Program-made: the position numbers and the translations under genes
Assembly (NCBI RefSeq): GCF_007752935.1
Contig: NZ_CP036319.1
Location: 1,178,001 to 1,242,000, forward strand
Direction: 5' to 3'
Length of the DNA: 64,000 bases
DNA from: Crateriforma conspicua
GTDB taxonomy: Bacteria; Planctomycetota; Planctomycetia; Pirellulales; Pirellulaceae
The notes under the pieces: generated by a model
What the model was told of the DNA's origin: nothing
The model's database searches: none
Seen by the model: only the letters and a program-made list of their open reading frames with translations
In this document: piece by piece, positions 8,043-20,394 of the stretch
Layout of the letters: each line of letters begins with the position of its first letter
Position numbering within the stretch: the stretch's first letter is position 1

Positions 8043-9431
8043 TCAATCCCGCGTCGCCGCGCGAACCAGTCGCACCAGTTGCAACTTGCTTGGCGGCGGC
8101 AGCGGGTCGGGCGGCCGACGGTCGTGATGCGACCCCAGGGTTTCCCAACGCAGTACATAGCGTTCGTCGGCATTAGGTGATGCGCCAATGTCGGTTGCCA
8201 AGCGATGTTGCATGCCGGGAAAGGCGATCCGCACTCGGCTAAGTGTTGGTGGAAATTCACGTTCAATCGTGACTTTCCGATCGACTGGACGCAGAGTTTC
8301 CGCATCCAAAACGATTCGGCCACTGCCGTGGTCTTGATGCTGGAACCCGACAACGATTGATTTTTCGTCGACCACCTTTGGTGTGGAGACTTTGATGCCG
8401 ATGAACGGCATTGATCCACGACCGGCAAACAAAATGGGTTCGTCCCAATCGGTGATCGCATGTGACAGCCAGCGGTCCTTGCGAGGCGTCGCAACATACG
8501 CCTGCATGTGTCCATTGGCATCACGTTTGTGATACGCCAACAACGGTTGGTTTCCCCGGTCAAATGTCATCCGAATCCCGCTGTTAATGATCCCACCACC
8601 GGACGGAACTGGATCAACGACCGCAGCCGTCTGATCAGGGGTAAGGGGCAATCGCAGGGGTCGACCGTGGGCGGTTTCCCAGTGTTTCAAGTCCACGCTG
8701 CGTGCGTAGGAAAGGTCGTGGTTGGTCGCGCAATCGGGTGTGTCTCGCCAAACCCAGGACACATGAAAGTGGCCATCGGGCCCTTGGTCCGGTCCGATCG
8801 GATAGGCGTTGCATTGCCCCAATCCGTCGAACAGGGGAACGTCCAGAAACCGATGCCAGCGGCCGGTTTCGCTGTCGAATCGGTTGTACAAACGCCGCCC
8901 GTTGCCGCTGCCACCGGAACGATAGGTGTAAAGCAGGTTCCCGTTGGCATCCTGCAAAAAACGCGGATAGGTGCACCGATCTTCGTCTTCCCCGGTCATT
9001 GCCGCTGACCGCAGTGTTTGAATCTGACCGGGAACATCCGTGCGGAAGTAAATCAGTGGCACAGCGTGCATGTTGCCCGAAACGTGCAGGTTTCCCCGGT
9101 TATCAACCGCCATTGTGATGTAGTTATGACTGTCCCAGCCGACCTTGCTGGGTAAGACAACACGATCCCACTGGTTTTCGTCCAGGCGACGACACGCGAC
9201 CACCATTTGATGGTCTTCGTTGTAATAGGCGACGTATTGATTCGTGCCGTTGGTCAGCAAACAAAAGCCGACTCGAAACGAGGCCGGCACGTCGTCGATT
9301 TCCCATGTCTGGGCAATCGACCACGTTTGGCCGGCGGTCTGTCCGCTGGCTTGGGTTTTTGGTTCGGCGGCGTCCGTGATGCTTACAAGTTGAAGAGCGG
9401 CTAACACCACCGCGACGAATCGTCCGAGCAT
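8043..9431 (-). CDS. Secreted BNR-repeat beta-propeller protein (BNR_4 type)
   Basis: A 462-residue exported protein when started at ATG 9431 (signal peptide MLGRFVAVVLAALQLVSITDA). Repeated blade-like segments such as DNRGNLHVSGNMH, DANGNLLYTYR and GPDGHFHVSWVWRD indicate a seven-bladed propeller of the BNR_4 type. Some BNR_4-like propellers are carbohydrate-active (GH145 rhamnosidase and the related PL24/PL25 ulvan lyases), so a polysaccharide substrate is plausible but unproven. The segment GWDSHNY could hold a functional His. It starts only 7 bp after the leuD stop, so it is probably transcribed with leuCD. A longer frame to 9563 overlaps leuD and is unlikely. Confidence 0.75.
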   Translation of the reverse strand: MLGRFVAVVLAALQLVSITDAAEPKTQASGQTAGQTWSIAQTWEIDDVPASFRVGFCLLTNGTNQYVAYYNEDHQMVVACRRLDENQWDRVVLPSKVGWDSHNYITMAVDNRGNLHVSGNMHAVPLIYFRTDVPGQIQTLRSAAMTGEDEDRCTYPRFLQDANGNLLYTYRSGGSGNGRRLYNRFDSETGRWHRFLDVPLFDGLGQCNAYPIGPDQGPDGHFHVSWVWRDTPDCATNHDLSYARSVDLKHWETAHGRPLRLPLTPDQTAAVVDPVPSGGGIINSGIRMTFDRGNQPLLAYHKRDANGHMQAYVATPRKDRWLSHAITDWDEPILFAGRGSMPFIGIKVSTPKVVDEKSIVVGFQHQDHGSGRIVLDAETLRPVDRKVTIEREFPPTLSRVRIAFPGMQHRLATDIGASPNADERYVLRWETLGSHHDRRPPDPLPPPSKLQLVRLVRAATRD

Positions 9432-9438
9432 AGCCGGA

Positions 9439-10032
9439 TCACCAAGTCCGCGCGTTTTCGTAGGCCGTGATCTTTTCTTCGTGCTGCAAGGTTTGAGCGA
9501 TATCGTCCAGGCCGTGCAACAGTTTGTGCCGGCGACTTTCGTCCACTTCGAACGAACGATCAAAGCCTTTGTTGTCGGTGATCGTTTGGTCTTCCAGGTT
9601 CACCGTCAATTGATACGGCGAATGAGCTTCGGTCCGCTGGAACAGTTCGTCCACATCGGCTTGGGGCAAGACGATCGGCAACAAACCGTTTTTGAAACAG
9701 TTGTTGAAGAAGATATCGGCGAACGAAGGCGCGATGACGCAACGGATGCCGTAATCGTCCAACGCCCAAACGGCGTGTTCGCGACTGCTGCCGCTGCCGA
9801 AGTTAGGTCCGGCGACCAAGATCGACGCGCCTTTGACGTTGACGCGGTTCAGTTCGAATTCCGGATTGGGGGTTTCGCCGTCGTCCAGATAACGCCAGTC
9901 ATAAAACAAGAACTGGCCGAATCCCGTGCGTTCGATACGCTTCAGGAATTGTTTGGGGATGATCTGATCGGTGTCGACGTTGGCGCGATCCAGGGTCGCG
10001 ACCACGCCGGTGTGGATGGTGAAGTTTTGCAT
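9439..10032 (-). CDS. leuD: 3-isopropylmalate dehydratase small subunit
   Basis: A 197-residue protein starting at ATG 10032 ([20 protein letters not shown]). It has the LeuD swivel-domain motifs [13 protein letters not shown] and [17 protein letters not shown]. With LeuC it isomerises 2-isopropylmalate to 3-isopropylmalate in leucine synthesis. The length is normal for the family. It lies 110 bp downstream of leuC on the same strand, and the BNR gene follows after 7 bp. A longer open frame to 10512 crosses the leuC 3' end and is an artefact. Confidence 0.96.
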   Translation of the reverse strand: MQNFTIHTGVVATLDRANVDTDQIIPKQFLKRIERTGFGQFLFYDWRYLDDGETPNPEFELNRVNVKGASILVAGPNFGSGSSREHAVWALDDYGIRCVIAPSFADIFFNNCFKNGLLPIVLPQADVDELFQRTEAHSPYQLTVNLEDQTITDNKGFDRSFEVDESRRHKLLHGLDDIAQTLQHEEKITAYENARTW

Positions 10033-10142
10033 GTCGGATCGGAAACGGTTGTGGTTGCGAACGATTGAAGCGGCGGAAGTTGCCGTGCTGGGCGAATCAC
10101 GGCCCGGGCGAATGCGCGATCGGGCCGCTGTGGCATTTCGGC

Positions 10143-11564
10143 CTATCGATAATCCCATTGGCGGATGTCGACGAAATGACCTTCGACCGCTGCGGCGGCT
10201 GCCATCGCGGGGCTGACCAAGTGGGTCCGTCCGCCTTTGCCTTGCCGGCCTTCGAAATTCCGGTTGCTGGTGCTGGCGCATCGTTCGCCCGGTGACAGCT
10301 TGTCGGGGTTCATCGCCAGGCACATGCTGCAACCCGCTTCCCGCCAATCGAAGCCCGCTTCGCGGAAGATTTTGTCCAGGCCTTCTTTTTCGGCCTGAGT
10401 CTTCACCTGGCCGCTGCCCGGAACGACCATCGCGTTGACGCGATCGCTGCAGCGATGACCTTTGACGACCTCTGCCGCGGCACGCAGGTCTTCGATGCGG
10501 GCGTTGGTGCACGACCCGATGAAGACCCGATCGAGCGTCAGGTCGGTCATCGGCGTCTTGGCGGTCAGCCCCATGTACTGCAGTGCTTGGGCGGTTGATT
10601 TTTGTTCGACCGGATCGTCAAAGTCGGCCGGGTCGGGAATCGGATCGGTGATGCTGCGGACCTGGCCCGGGTTCGTTCCCCAGGTGACCTGTGGCTGGAT
10701 GTCGGCACCTTGGTAAACGTTGGACCGATCGTAGGACGCACCGGGGTCGGTCACCAATTGGCGCCAACGCTGCACGGCGGCATCGAAGTCCTGCGGGACT
10801 TCGGGTTTGCCACGCAGGTATTCGAACGTGGTTTCGTCGGGAGCGATCATGCCGGCGCGGGCACCCGCTTCGATCGACATGTTGCACACCGTCATGCGTT
10901 CTTCCATCGAAAGAGCGCGGACGCAATCGCCGGTGTATTCCAAGACGTATCCCGTGCCGCCGGCGGTGCCGATTTGCCCGATCAGGTACAGGATCAAATC
11001 TTTAGCGGTCACGCCGCGGGCCAATTCGCCGTCGACCCGCAATTCGAACGTCTTGGGTTTGAATTGCAGCAACGTTTGGGTTGCCATCACGTGTTCGACT
11101 TCGCTGGTGCCGATGCCGAAGGCCAGTGCGCCGAAGGCCCCGTGGGTCGCCGTGTGGCTGTCGCCACAAACGATCGTCATGCCGGGCTGGGTGTAGCCGT
11201 TTTCCGGGCCGATGACGTGGACGATGCCTTGGCGGACGTCGCCGATGTCGAACAGGGTGACGCCGAAGTCTTGGCAGTTTTGACGCAGGGTTTCGATCTG
11301 CTTCTTGCTGATCGGATCGGCGATCGGCAGGCTGCGGTCGGTCGTCGGAACGTTGTGGTCCGGGGTGGCCAGCGTGCGTTCGGGGCGTCGGATTTTGCGG
11401 TTGTTGATCCGCAAGCCTTCGAACGCTTGGGGGCTGGTGACTTCGTGGACCAAGTGCAGGTCGATGTACAGAATTGCGGGACCGCTTTCCGGTTGGTGGA
11501 CCACGTGCTGGTCCCAGATTTTGTCCAAAAGGGTCTGCGGTGTGGACGATGAGCCGTCGGGCAT
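10143..11564 (-). CDS. leuC: 3-isopropylmalate dehydratase large subunit
   Basis: A 473-residue aconitase-family protein starting at ATG 11564 ([20 protein letters not shown]). The three [4Fe-4S] ligands are visible: Cys352 in [13 protein letters not shown], and Cys412 and Cys415 in [10 protein letters not shown]. The active-site segments [20 protein letters not shown] and [19 protein letters not shown] are intact. Together with LeuD it forms isopropylmalate isomerase. The length is typical. Upstream lies a 230-bp divergent promoter region shared with the hypothetical gene at 11795. Confidence 0.97.
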   Translation of the reverse strand: MPDGSSSTPQTLLDKIWDQHVVHQPESGPAILYIDLHLVHEVTSPQAFEGLRINNRKIRRPERTLATPDHNVPTTDRSLPIADPISKKQIETLRQNCQDFGVTLFDIGDVRQGIVHVIGPENGYTQPGMTIVCGDSHTATHGAFGALAFGIGTSEVEHVMATQTLLQFKPKTFELRVDGELARGVTAKDLILYLIGQIGTAGGTGYVLEYTGDCVRALSMEERMTVCNMSIEAGARAGMIAPDETTFEYLRGKPEVPQDFDAAVQRWRQLVTDPGASYDRSNVYQGADIQPQVTWGTNPGQVRSITDPIPDPADFDDPVEQKSTAQALQYMGLTAKTPMTDLTLDRVFIGSCTNARIEDLRAAAEVVKGHRCSDRVNAMVVPGSGQVKTQAEKEGLDKIFREAGFDWREAGCSMCLAMNPDKLSPGERCASTSNRNFEGRQGKGGRTHLVSPAMAAAAAVEGHFVDIRQWDYR

Positions 11565-11780
11565 GGGTCGATGGTCGGTTCCGGGTGGAAAAACAGGAAG
11601 GATTCCCGCAACTGTCAACTGTCAGTGGCGGGATGTCAACGGCCGTTCGGACGGCCATTTTGGGTCAATCGGGACGCCGAGCGGTTTGCCGCGGCGTGGC
11701 GAGGTCGACAACAGCGGGCTCGACACCCCCAGCGGGCTTCTGCGATACACGCCCAAGCGTGGCCGACTGTCAGCGAAACA

Positions 11781-11785
11781 AGGAG
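11781..11785 (+). promoter_or_regulatory. Ribosome binding site AGGAG supporting a GTG start
   Basis: AGGAG sits 9 bp before the GTG at 11795. Good Shine-Dalgarno sites are rare in this window, so this one decides the start of the hypothetical gene. Confidence 0.6.
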
Positions 11786-11794
11786 TCCGATGCC

Positions 11795-12730
11795 GTGTCA
11801 GGATCACCGAATTCTGTGCCTAGCGACCGCTCGCGTGTCTCGGATCCGCCCGGCCGTGCTGTCAGGGGAAACCCGCTGACGACCTGGCTGAATCGTCGCC
11901 GCTTGGTCGCCTTGGCGGCCGCCTGGATCGCCGGGAATCGGCGTCTGTCGCTGGGCCAACAAGCGATCGATTCTTCGGTCGCCGGTTCACCCGCCGTGGT
12001 TTCGGACACCGAAGTCCGCGATTCGGTTCAGTGGTTGGTCAATTGGGGCCTGGGCCAATTGCCGCCCGTGTACCGAGGTGACAAGGATTGGGGACGCGTG
12101 AAGCGTGTCTGGGCCGGTGTCGACATGAAACTGGACGGGCTGAAGCTGCGGACCCATCGCAAGTGGCACGATCAGGAACACGGCCGCTGGTTCCGCTATG
12201 AAATCTTTTCACCTGGACAGACCGACCGGCCCGCTTGGGCCCGCGACCACCGCCCGGGATCACGGTTGCCCGTTCAGATCGAGGTCCGGTCGTTAAGACA
12301 AGAAGAAAAACGGTGGTGGATTGATGTGGTTGCATCGGCGCCACTGGATTTCACGGCACAATTGCAGCGCTGGAATCTGGGCGTCAAATGGTACAGCTTG
12401 ACCACGCATGGCAACATGCAGGTCCGTATTGATGCGACCATGGGCGTTGATTTCGCGACCGACTACACCGAACTTCCGCCGGCCCTGGTGATCGCACCGC
12501 ATGTGGCGGCCGCGAAGCTGACACTGGTTTCGTTTGACCTGCATCGGGTCAGCCACGTCGGCGGCGAAGTGGCCGAGGAAATCGGGACGGTCGTCGAACG
12601 GAATTTGAAGCGATTCTGGCTGGACAAACTGAACGAGAAACTTGCCGACAAGCTGAACCGGTCGATCGACAAACACCGTGACGACCTGCGGTTTTCCTTG
12701 GCGGACTATTGGAAACGCTGGACCCCATGA
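11795..12730 (+). CDS. Hypothetical protein, possible membrane-anchored or exported
   Basis: I do not recognise this 311-residue protein. The GTG start at 11795 is chosen from the AGGAG site upstream; the open frame continues to 11474 but would overlap leuC on the other strand. A short hydrophobic stretch RLVALAAAWIAG (36-47) may act in export. The rest alternates beta-type segments such as WKYSLT-like and VRIDATMGVDFATDY with Trp-rich stretches, then ends in a charged helix with KLNEKLADKLNRSIDKHRDD. Its stop codon overlaps the start of the phosphodiesterase gene (ATGA), so the two are translated together and may share a process. No function is assigned. Confidence 0.65.
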   Translation: MSGSPNSVPSDRSRVSDPPGRAVRGNPLTTWLNRRRLVALAAAWIAGNRRLSLGQQAIDSSVAGSPAVVSDTEVRDSVQWLVNWGLGQLPPVYRGDKDWGRVKRVWAGVDMKLDGLKLRTHRKWHDQEHGRWFRYEIFSPGQTDRPAWARDHRPGSRLPVQIEVRSLRQEEKRWWIDVVASAPLDFTAQLQRWNLGVKWYSLTTHGNMQVRIDATMGVDFATDYTELPPALVIAPHVAAAKLTLVSFDLHRVSHVGGEVAEEIGTVVERNLKRFWLDKLNEKLADKLNRSIDKHRDDLRFSLADYWKRWTP

Positions 12731-13578
12731 TCTTTGACACGACGATTTTGTGCCGCCCCGCCGTGGCGTGTTTGCGATTCGCCCTGCCGATCACGCTTGC
12801 CTTTGTGACTGTTCATCCGACCATTGCTGAAACACCGTTGGTGATCGCCCATCGCGGCGCATCGGCCGACGCCCCTGAAAATACGCTGCCCGCATTCGAA
12901 TTGGCATTCGAACAACAGGCTGATGGTGTCGAAGGCGATTTCTATCTGACCATCGACGGACAAATCGTCTGTCACCACGACAAGGACACCGAGCGGACCG
13001 GCGGCAAGAAGTTGGTCGTCAAGGATTGCACGCTGGACCAACTGCGCGGCCTGGAATACGGCCAATGGAAAGCACCCGAGTTTCGCGGGACGGTCATCCC
13101 GACTTTCCAACAGGTCTATCAAAGCGTGCCGGAAGGCAAGCGTTTTGTGATCGAGCTGAAGGTCGGTCCCGAAATCGTTGCTCCGCTGAAAGCCGAATTG
13201 GACCGCCTGCATCACGGCCAGATCGATTTGTTGATCATCGCGTTCCAGGCAGACACGGTCGCCAAGTGCAAGGAACTGTTGCCCCAGATCCCCGTTCATT
13301 GGCTGACCAGTTTTCGTCAGGGAGACGACGGTGTTGTTCGACCCACCGCGGCACAGATCGCGCAAACCGTGCAAGAAACGTCGGCCGACGGTGTGGGCAT
13401 GCACGGCAAACGCGACGTCATTGATGACGCCTTCATCGCAGAGCTTCGTCGCGGAGGCTGCGACGATTTTCACGTCTGGACGATCGACGATCCGGCCGAT
13501 GCGCAGTACTTCGCCCGGCTCGGGGCATCAGGGGTGACGACCAACGTCCCCGCGGTGGTCGGCCCCGCCGTTCGCTAG
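12727..13578 (+). CDS. Secreted glycerophosphodiester phosphodiesterase
   Basis: A 283-residue GDPD-family protein. An N-terminal signal peptide (about residues 1-34) precedes the hallmark AHRGASADAPENTLPAF with catalytic His42, followed by the metal-binding pair in VEGDFYLT and the second His in VCHHDKD. Near the end, DDFHVWTIDDP matches the conserved WT(V/I)D motif of the TIM barrel. It would hydrolyse glycerophosphodiesters outside the cytoplasm, giving glycerol-3-phosphate. The start overlaps the previous stop as ATGA; an in-frame ATG at 12709 is also possible. Confidence 0.92.
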   Translation: MIFDTTILCRPAVACLRFALPITLAFVTVHPTIAETPLVIAHRGASADAPENTLPAFELAFEQQADGVEGDFYLTIDGQIVCHHDKDTERTGGKKLVVKDCTLDQLRGLEYGQWKAPEFRGTVIPTFQQVYQSVPEGKRFVIELKVGPEIVAPLKAELDRLHHGQIDLLIIAFQADTVAKCKELLPQIPVHWLTSFRQGDDGVVRPTAAQIAQTVQETSADGVGMHGKRDVIDDAFIAELRRGGCDDFHVWTIDDPADAQYFARLGASGVTTNVPAVVGPAVR

Positions 13579-14036
13579 AGGGTCGTTCGCTAAAGGGCCG
13601 TCGCCGGCGAAATCAAATCTTAGGGTCCGCGGGGCGTGCTTTCGCCCCGCTTGGCGGTCCTGTTACCGGAGGGCCAGTTTCCCGTCGGTGGGCGTCTCTT
13701 TGCAGGCGGACTGTGTGACCGACGCGGTTGAATCAAAGTGCCCTGATTCGCCCGAAATATCCGCCCCGTGGCCGTTCATAGCCACCCTTTTGGACCCGTC
13801 GTCGCGGCTTCGTTGTTAAGCCTGGTAAACCTTGCGGGGCACTCTGAGCGGCATCAAGCGTCTGAGCGGAATGTACCGATGCAAAGGCCCGTGACGGGGA
13901 TGTCGGCTGAGCCGGATTCTCCATCACGCGATTTTGCCGGCCGGCGGGAAACCCCGTAGGTCGGCCGAAGCCGGGCCGCAGGTCTGGTCTTCGGGCGGAC
14001 ATTCAATGAGGCTGCATGCGGTAGGTGCGGGGATCT
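13579..14036. other. Intergenic region without a convincing gene
   Basis: This 458-bp gap lies between the phosphodiesterase and the HtrA-type protease, both on the plus strand. It contains a perfect hairpin near its start and otherwise only short open frames with unnatural composition. The promoter of the protease gene presumably lies in its second half, but no clear -35/-10 pair is seen. Confidence 0.6.
13629..13650 (+). terminator. Perfect GC hairpin after the phosphodiesterase gene
   Basis: GCGGGGCG and CGCCCCGC form a perfect 8-bp stem with the loop TGCTTT, 50 bp after the stop codon. There is no T-run, so it may be a transcript-end stabiliser or a Rho-independent terminator of the U-poor kind. 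Confidence 0.45.
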
Positions 14037-15476
14037 ATGCGATTGACCACAAAGCTGTCCCTGGCACGGCGGATTGCCATTGGCATGATCCTCGCGTCGA
14101 CCACGTCGATCGTGTCATCGGTGGGCGCCCCGGCCGGCCTGGAAACACAGCGGTCCTGTCATGCTGCCGAAGAAGAATCGATTTCTGACGCACGGATGAC
14201 GCCCACGGTCCGCGCGATCCGTCGCGCTTCACCGGCGGTGGTCAATATCCATGGCCAAAAGACCGTTCGTACGACCGCGGCCGGCATGGTCGGGGCCAAC
14301 AGCCAGGATTCGTTCCGGCAAGTCAACGGCATGGGCACCGGCGTCGTCGTTGACCCCCGTGGTTACGTGATCACCAACTATCACGTGGTCGAAGACGTCA
14401 ACGACATTCGCGTGACGTTACAAGACGGCACCAACACGCACGCCGACTTGATTGCTTCGCACGTTCGCAATGACTTGGCGTTGATCAAGGTCCACACCGA
14501 CAAACCGTTGCCGACCATTCCGCGTGGCACCAGCGAAGACCTGATGGTCGGTGAAACTGTGATTGCCATCGGTAACGCGTTTGGGTACTACCACACATGT
14601 ACCCAAGGCATCATCAGCGCCCTGCACCGCGATGTTCCGGTCAACGAGACCCAGGACTACGTCGATCTGATTCAAATCAGTGCCGGCATCAACCCGGGTA
14701 ATTCCGGTGGGCCGTTGTTGAACATCGATGGCGAAATCATCGGAGTCAACGTCGCCGTTCGTGTGGGTGCGTCACAGATCGCGTTCACCTTGCCGATCGA
14801 CCAAGTCGTCGAAACGGTGACCGAAATGATCAAGCAGCACAATGCTCAGCGTGTTGCCCTTGGAATTCGAACCGACGGCGGACCCCGCGATGGCGATGGA
14901 GTCACCGTCACCGATGTCACCGCCAGCAGCCCTGCCGCACGGGAAGGACTGAAGCCGGGCGACCGCGTGGTCCGCGTCGGTTCAACCAAGGTCGACGATC
15001 AACTGGATTATGTGCTGGCCGTCTTGGGATCCGAGCCTGGGGAATCGATTCAAATCGAAGTCCAGCGTGAAGGCCAAGACATGATGTTTGCTTTGGACCA
15101 GTCGGGACGGTCGATCGCCAAGCCCCAGACGACCGAAGAACTGGCCTGGAGCGTGATCGGCATCCAAGCCAAGCCGATGGCGGCATCATCGATGCAGCAG
15201 CTGAATCGCCGCTTGGGAACCAGTTACGGCGGCGGCCTGTATATCACTCGGGTGCGTCCCGGTTCCCCGGCTGCCGAACAAAGCATCGCCTCGGGTGACA
15301 TCCTGTTGGGCATTCACGAGTGGCAAACCGCACGGCTGAAAGACTTGGCCGACATCTTGCGACACCCGGAAATGCAGCCCGGACCGCGTGCGAAATTCTA
15401 CATCGTTCGCCGCAATCAAACGCTTTACGGTCACCTGCAGCTGGCCGCACAAAACGGTCGCAGCACGGCGACGCGA
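14037..15476 (+). CDS. Periplasmic HtrA/DegP-type serine protease with two PDZ domains
   Basis: A trypsin-like protease of about 480 residues. Residues 1-45 contain a signal peptide or anchor (RRIAIGMILASTTSIVSSVGA). The catalytic triad is clear: His116 in TNYHVVED, Asp146 in RNDLALIKV and Ser223 in INPGNSGGPLLN. Two PDZ domains follow, at about 285-370 (VTASSPAAREGLKPGDRVV) and 385-470 (VRPGSPAAEQSIASGDILLG). Such proteases degrade or refold damaged envelope proteins. The chosen ATG at 14037 is preceded by GGGGA; a GTG four codons upstream is possible. The stop codon is at 15477-15479. Confidence 0.93.
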
Positions 15477-15718
15477 TAAGGCCGGTCGATCCGGTGCCGC
15501 GGGAATCCCGGGGCAAGCCGAATCGCAACGTGTGTGTCCCAATCCCCGCCACGTCCGCCAAGCGGGCAATCGTGGGTGTTACGGATGCACCGACCGCGAC
15601 GTGTGCCCGACACACACATCGACTTGCTGACCCAGCCGGGATACCGACGCGGCATCGGATTGTGACGCCGAATCGGTTCTGCAAATCGGATTCGCTTGAT
15701 CAAGACTGACGCGATCGA

Positions 15719-17956
<2,238 letters not shown>

Positions 17957-18204
17957 CGAATCTGTCCGCGCGTTACGGGGGCGCGGATCACCAGAAAGGA
18001 TGATGATTCGGCGCGGCCAGCGTCAATCCCGTTGCGGCAACCTTCATCCAATGCCAAGACGACTGACGACACGATGCCGCGTGCGACGGCGATGAACAAG
18101 CCGCAACATCGTCGTTTCAACGCATGATCGGTCCCACGCCACCATCGATGACCCATTGGACGGCCGACCGGTTCGCACGATCAGGACGTGCGTGCGGAAA
18201 TCCC

Positions 18205-19536
18205 TTACTCGTGACGCAGGGCGTCGATCGGGTTCATTTTGGCTGCCCGGATCGCCGGGTACAGCCCGCTGACCAGGCCGACCAACACGGCGATGGCCAC
18301 CGCGATCGGGATGGTCGCGTAAACGATCGTCGGTTCCGCTTCGCGAATCGCATCGGGCAACGCCGCAAACTGGTCGGGGAAACTGCGACTGACGACGTAG
18401 ATAAACCCGCGATACATCAGCGGTCCGGCAAAGCCCAGCAAAATACCCAGGAACGCACCGGCAAAGGACAGGACGATCGTTTCGATCAAGAATTGTTGGA
18501 CGATGTCACGCTGCTTCGCACCCAAAGCGCGGCGGATCCCGATTTCGCGGGTCCGCTCGGTGACGCTGGCCAGCATGATGTTCATGATCCCGATACCGCC
18601 GACGATCAGCGAAATACAGGCGATCAAGATCCCGATTCCCAGGAACATCAAACGCAGGTTGCGGGCCTGTTCCAGCAATTCCTTGGGGACCACCGTCGCC
18701 ACGTCGTCCATTTCGTCGTGGGTTTCACCGATGATGGATTTGACCATGGCCGCGGAAGCTTCCACCTGTTCCAGACGCTCCACCTGCAGTGTGATCTGGT
18801 TCAGCTCCATGATTTCGATTTCGAACTGACCGCCACGCCGCGAAACGACCGTGTCCCCGATCCGTCGCCGGACCGTTTCGATGGGGACGTAGATGTCTTT
18901 GGAAAAGTCTTGGGAATCCAGGCTGCCGCCGATGGCCGCGGATGCTTCACGGTGTTCCAGCACGCCGACGATGCGGTAGTAATCGGTGTGTTCGGGAATG
19001 TAGATCCGCTTACCCAGCGGTTCTTCGTACGGGAACAACTTCTCGGCGACACCGGCGCTGATCACGCACACCGTGTCGGCCTTGACGCGATCGGCATCGG
19101 TCAGAAATCGGCCGCCCCGCTCGCGAATCACCAAGTGATTGACATCGGAATAGTTCGGGGTGCACCCCACCAAGCGTCCGTCGACGGTGCGATCGCCATA
19201 AATGAATTGGCGACGAATTTCACGGATCGGTGTCGCCTGGGTGATGGTGGGAACCATCGAAAGAACGCGATCCAGGTCACTGCGCAAAAGCCCATAATCG
19301 GCGGCACGCTGACCCGCCATTTTTTCGGCGGGCGGTTTGACGCTGCGGATGATGATGGTGTTGGCACCCAGCGATTCGATCTGGCGTTGGACTTGATCAC
19401 TGGCGCCTTGGCTGATCGCGGTCAGCACGATCACGGCCCAGACCCCGATCAGGATGCCCAGCATCGTCAGGCCGGTTCGCAGCGGGTGCAGCATCAACGT
19501 TTTGATGCCCAGGCGAAGCGTTCGGATCCATTGCAT
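18205..19536 (-). CDS. ABC transporter permease, MacB/FtsX family
   Basis: A 443-residue permease with one N-terminal membrane segment (TGLTMLGILIGVWAVIVLTA), a large extracytoplasmic domain (about 50-310) and three C-terminal segments, the MacB-type FtsX layout. The motif REIGIRRALGAKQRDI before the second segment is typical. It is the last gene of a unit with an ATPase 24 bp upstream and an adaptor before that, so together they form a tripartite exporter. The cargo (drug, peptide or lipid) cannot be read from sequence. Confidence 0.92.
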   Translation of the reverse strand: MQWIRTLRLGIKTLMLHPLRTGLTMLGILIGVWAVIVLTAISQGASDQVQRQIESLGANTIIIRSVKPPAEKMAGQRAADYGLLRSDLDRVLSMVPTITQATPIREIRRQFIYGDRTVDGRLVGCTPNYSDVNHLVIRERGGRFLTDADRVKADTVCVISAGVAEKLFPYEEPLGKRIYIPEHTDYYRIVGVLEHREASAAIGGSLDSQDFSKDIYVPIETVRRRIGDTVVSRRGGQFEIEIMELNQITLQVERLEQVEASAAMVKSIIGETHDEMDDVATVVPKELLEQARNLRLMFLGIGILIACISLIVGGIGIMNIMLASVTERTREIGIRRALGAKQRDIVQQFLIETIVLSFAGAFLGILLGFAGPLMYRGFIYVVSRSFPDQFAALPDAIREAEPTIVYATIPIAVAIAVLVGLVSGLYPAIRAAKMNPIDALRHE

Positions 19537-19560
19537 GGCGGATGACTCTTGGCCAGACGA

Positions 19561-20394
19561 CTAGTGTTCGCGTTGTTTCAACAGTTCGACATTGGCACGC
19601 TGGCGATCACGCGCCTGTTGCCGATGTTCTTCGGAATTGTCCGTGTCGCTATGCAGCATTCCGTCTTTCAAGCGAATCACCCGCCGTGCACGATCGGCCA
19701 CATCGTCTTCGTGCGTGACCATGATGATGGTCCGACCTTCCTTGTTCAGCTCTTCGAACAGCGTCAAGATTTCTTCGGTCGTGATCGAGTCCAAGTTACC
19801 GGTGGATTCATCGGCCAGGACAAAATAGGGATCGTTGACCAAACTGCGGGCGATGGCCACACGCTGTTGCTGACCCCCGGAAAGCTGGTTGGGGCGGTGA
19901 TCCAACCGATCCGCCAGCCCAACCCGCTCGGCCAACTCGATCGAACGATCACGTTCCTTGGCACCGATGCGCCCCTGGTAAAACAGCGGCACCTGGATGT
20001 TTTCGACCACCGTCAATTGTTGGATCAAGTTGTACGACTGGAACACGAACCCGATCCGTTCACTGCGGATTTCCGCCAGCTGGTCGTCGGTCATTGTGGA
20101 AATATCGTCGTCACCCAACAGCAGGCTGCCGTTGGTCGGTTTGTCCAGGCAACCGAGCAGATTCAACAGCGTAGACTTGCCGCTACCCGACGGTCCCATG
20201 ATGGCAACGTAATCGCCTTCGGGGACGTCAAACGAAACCCCGCGTAGCGCACGGACGGTTTCGCTTTTCAGCACGTATTCCTTGGTCAGGTCGCGGATCG
20301 ACGTGGCCAGTCGCCGTGGGGCGTCGGCGGATTTGCCGGACGCACTGACGGGGCCCGGCTCGGTCGTCGTCCCGTATGCATCGCTCAAGCTCAC
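19561..20394 (-). CDS. ABC transporter ATP-binding protein, MacB/LolD type
   Basis: A 277-residue ATPase with Walker A GPSGSGKS (67-74), signature LSGGQ (171-175) and Walker B FVLADE (191-196), all intact. The sequence GCLDKPTNGSLLLGDDDIS is typical of the MacB/LolD subfamily that powers mechanotransmission permeases. The start codon is GTG and overlaps the adaptor stop as GTGA. A C-terminal tail of about 30 residues (EEHRQQARDRQRANVELLKQ) is rich in charged residues and is not part of the core fold. Confidence 0.95.
   Translation of the reverse strand: MSLSDAYGTTTEPGPVSASGKSADAPRRLATSIRDLTKEYVLKSETVRALRGVSFDVPEGDYVAIMGPSGSGKSTLLNLLGCLDKPTNGSLLLGDDDISTMTDDQLAEIRSERIGFVFQSYNLIQQLTVVENIQVPLFYQGRIGAKERDRSIELAERVGLADRLDHRPNQLSGGQQQRVAIARSLVNDPYFVLADESTGNLDSITTEEILTLFEELNKEGRTIIMVTHEDDVADRARRVIRLKDGMLHSDTDNSEEHRQQARDRQRANVELLKQREH

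Noticed and set aside
6764-8563. 599-codon open frame on the minus strand opposite the PfkB kinase and the BNR 3' end.
   Set aside because: It is antisense to the clear kinase gene and reads as an arbitrary peptide without motifs; long antisense frames are common in this GC-rich sequence.
10602-11552. 316-codon open frame on the plus strand inside leuC.
   Set aside because: Opposite the conserved leuC coding strand; composition mirrors leuC codons.
13733-14002. 89-codon minus-strand frame in the gap before the HtrA-type gene.
   Set aside because: No start signal, no motif and Arg/Pro-biased content typical of non-coding DNA here.
18124-19545. 473-codon open frame on the plus strand across the permease gene.
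   Set aside because: Antisense shadow of the MacB-like permease; amino-acid composition is biased to His, Asp and Arg with no family pattern.
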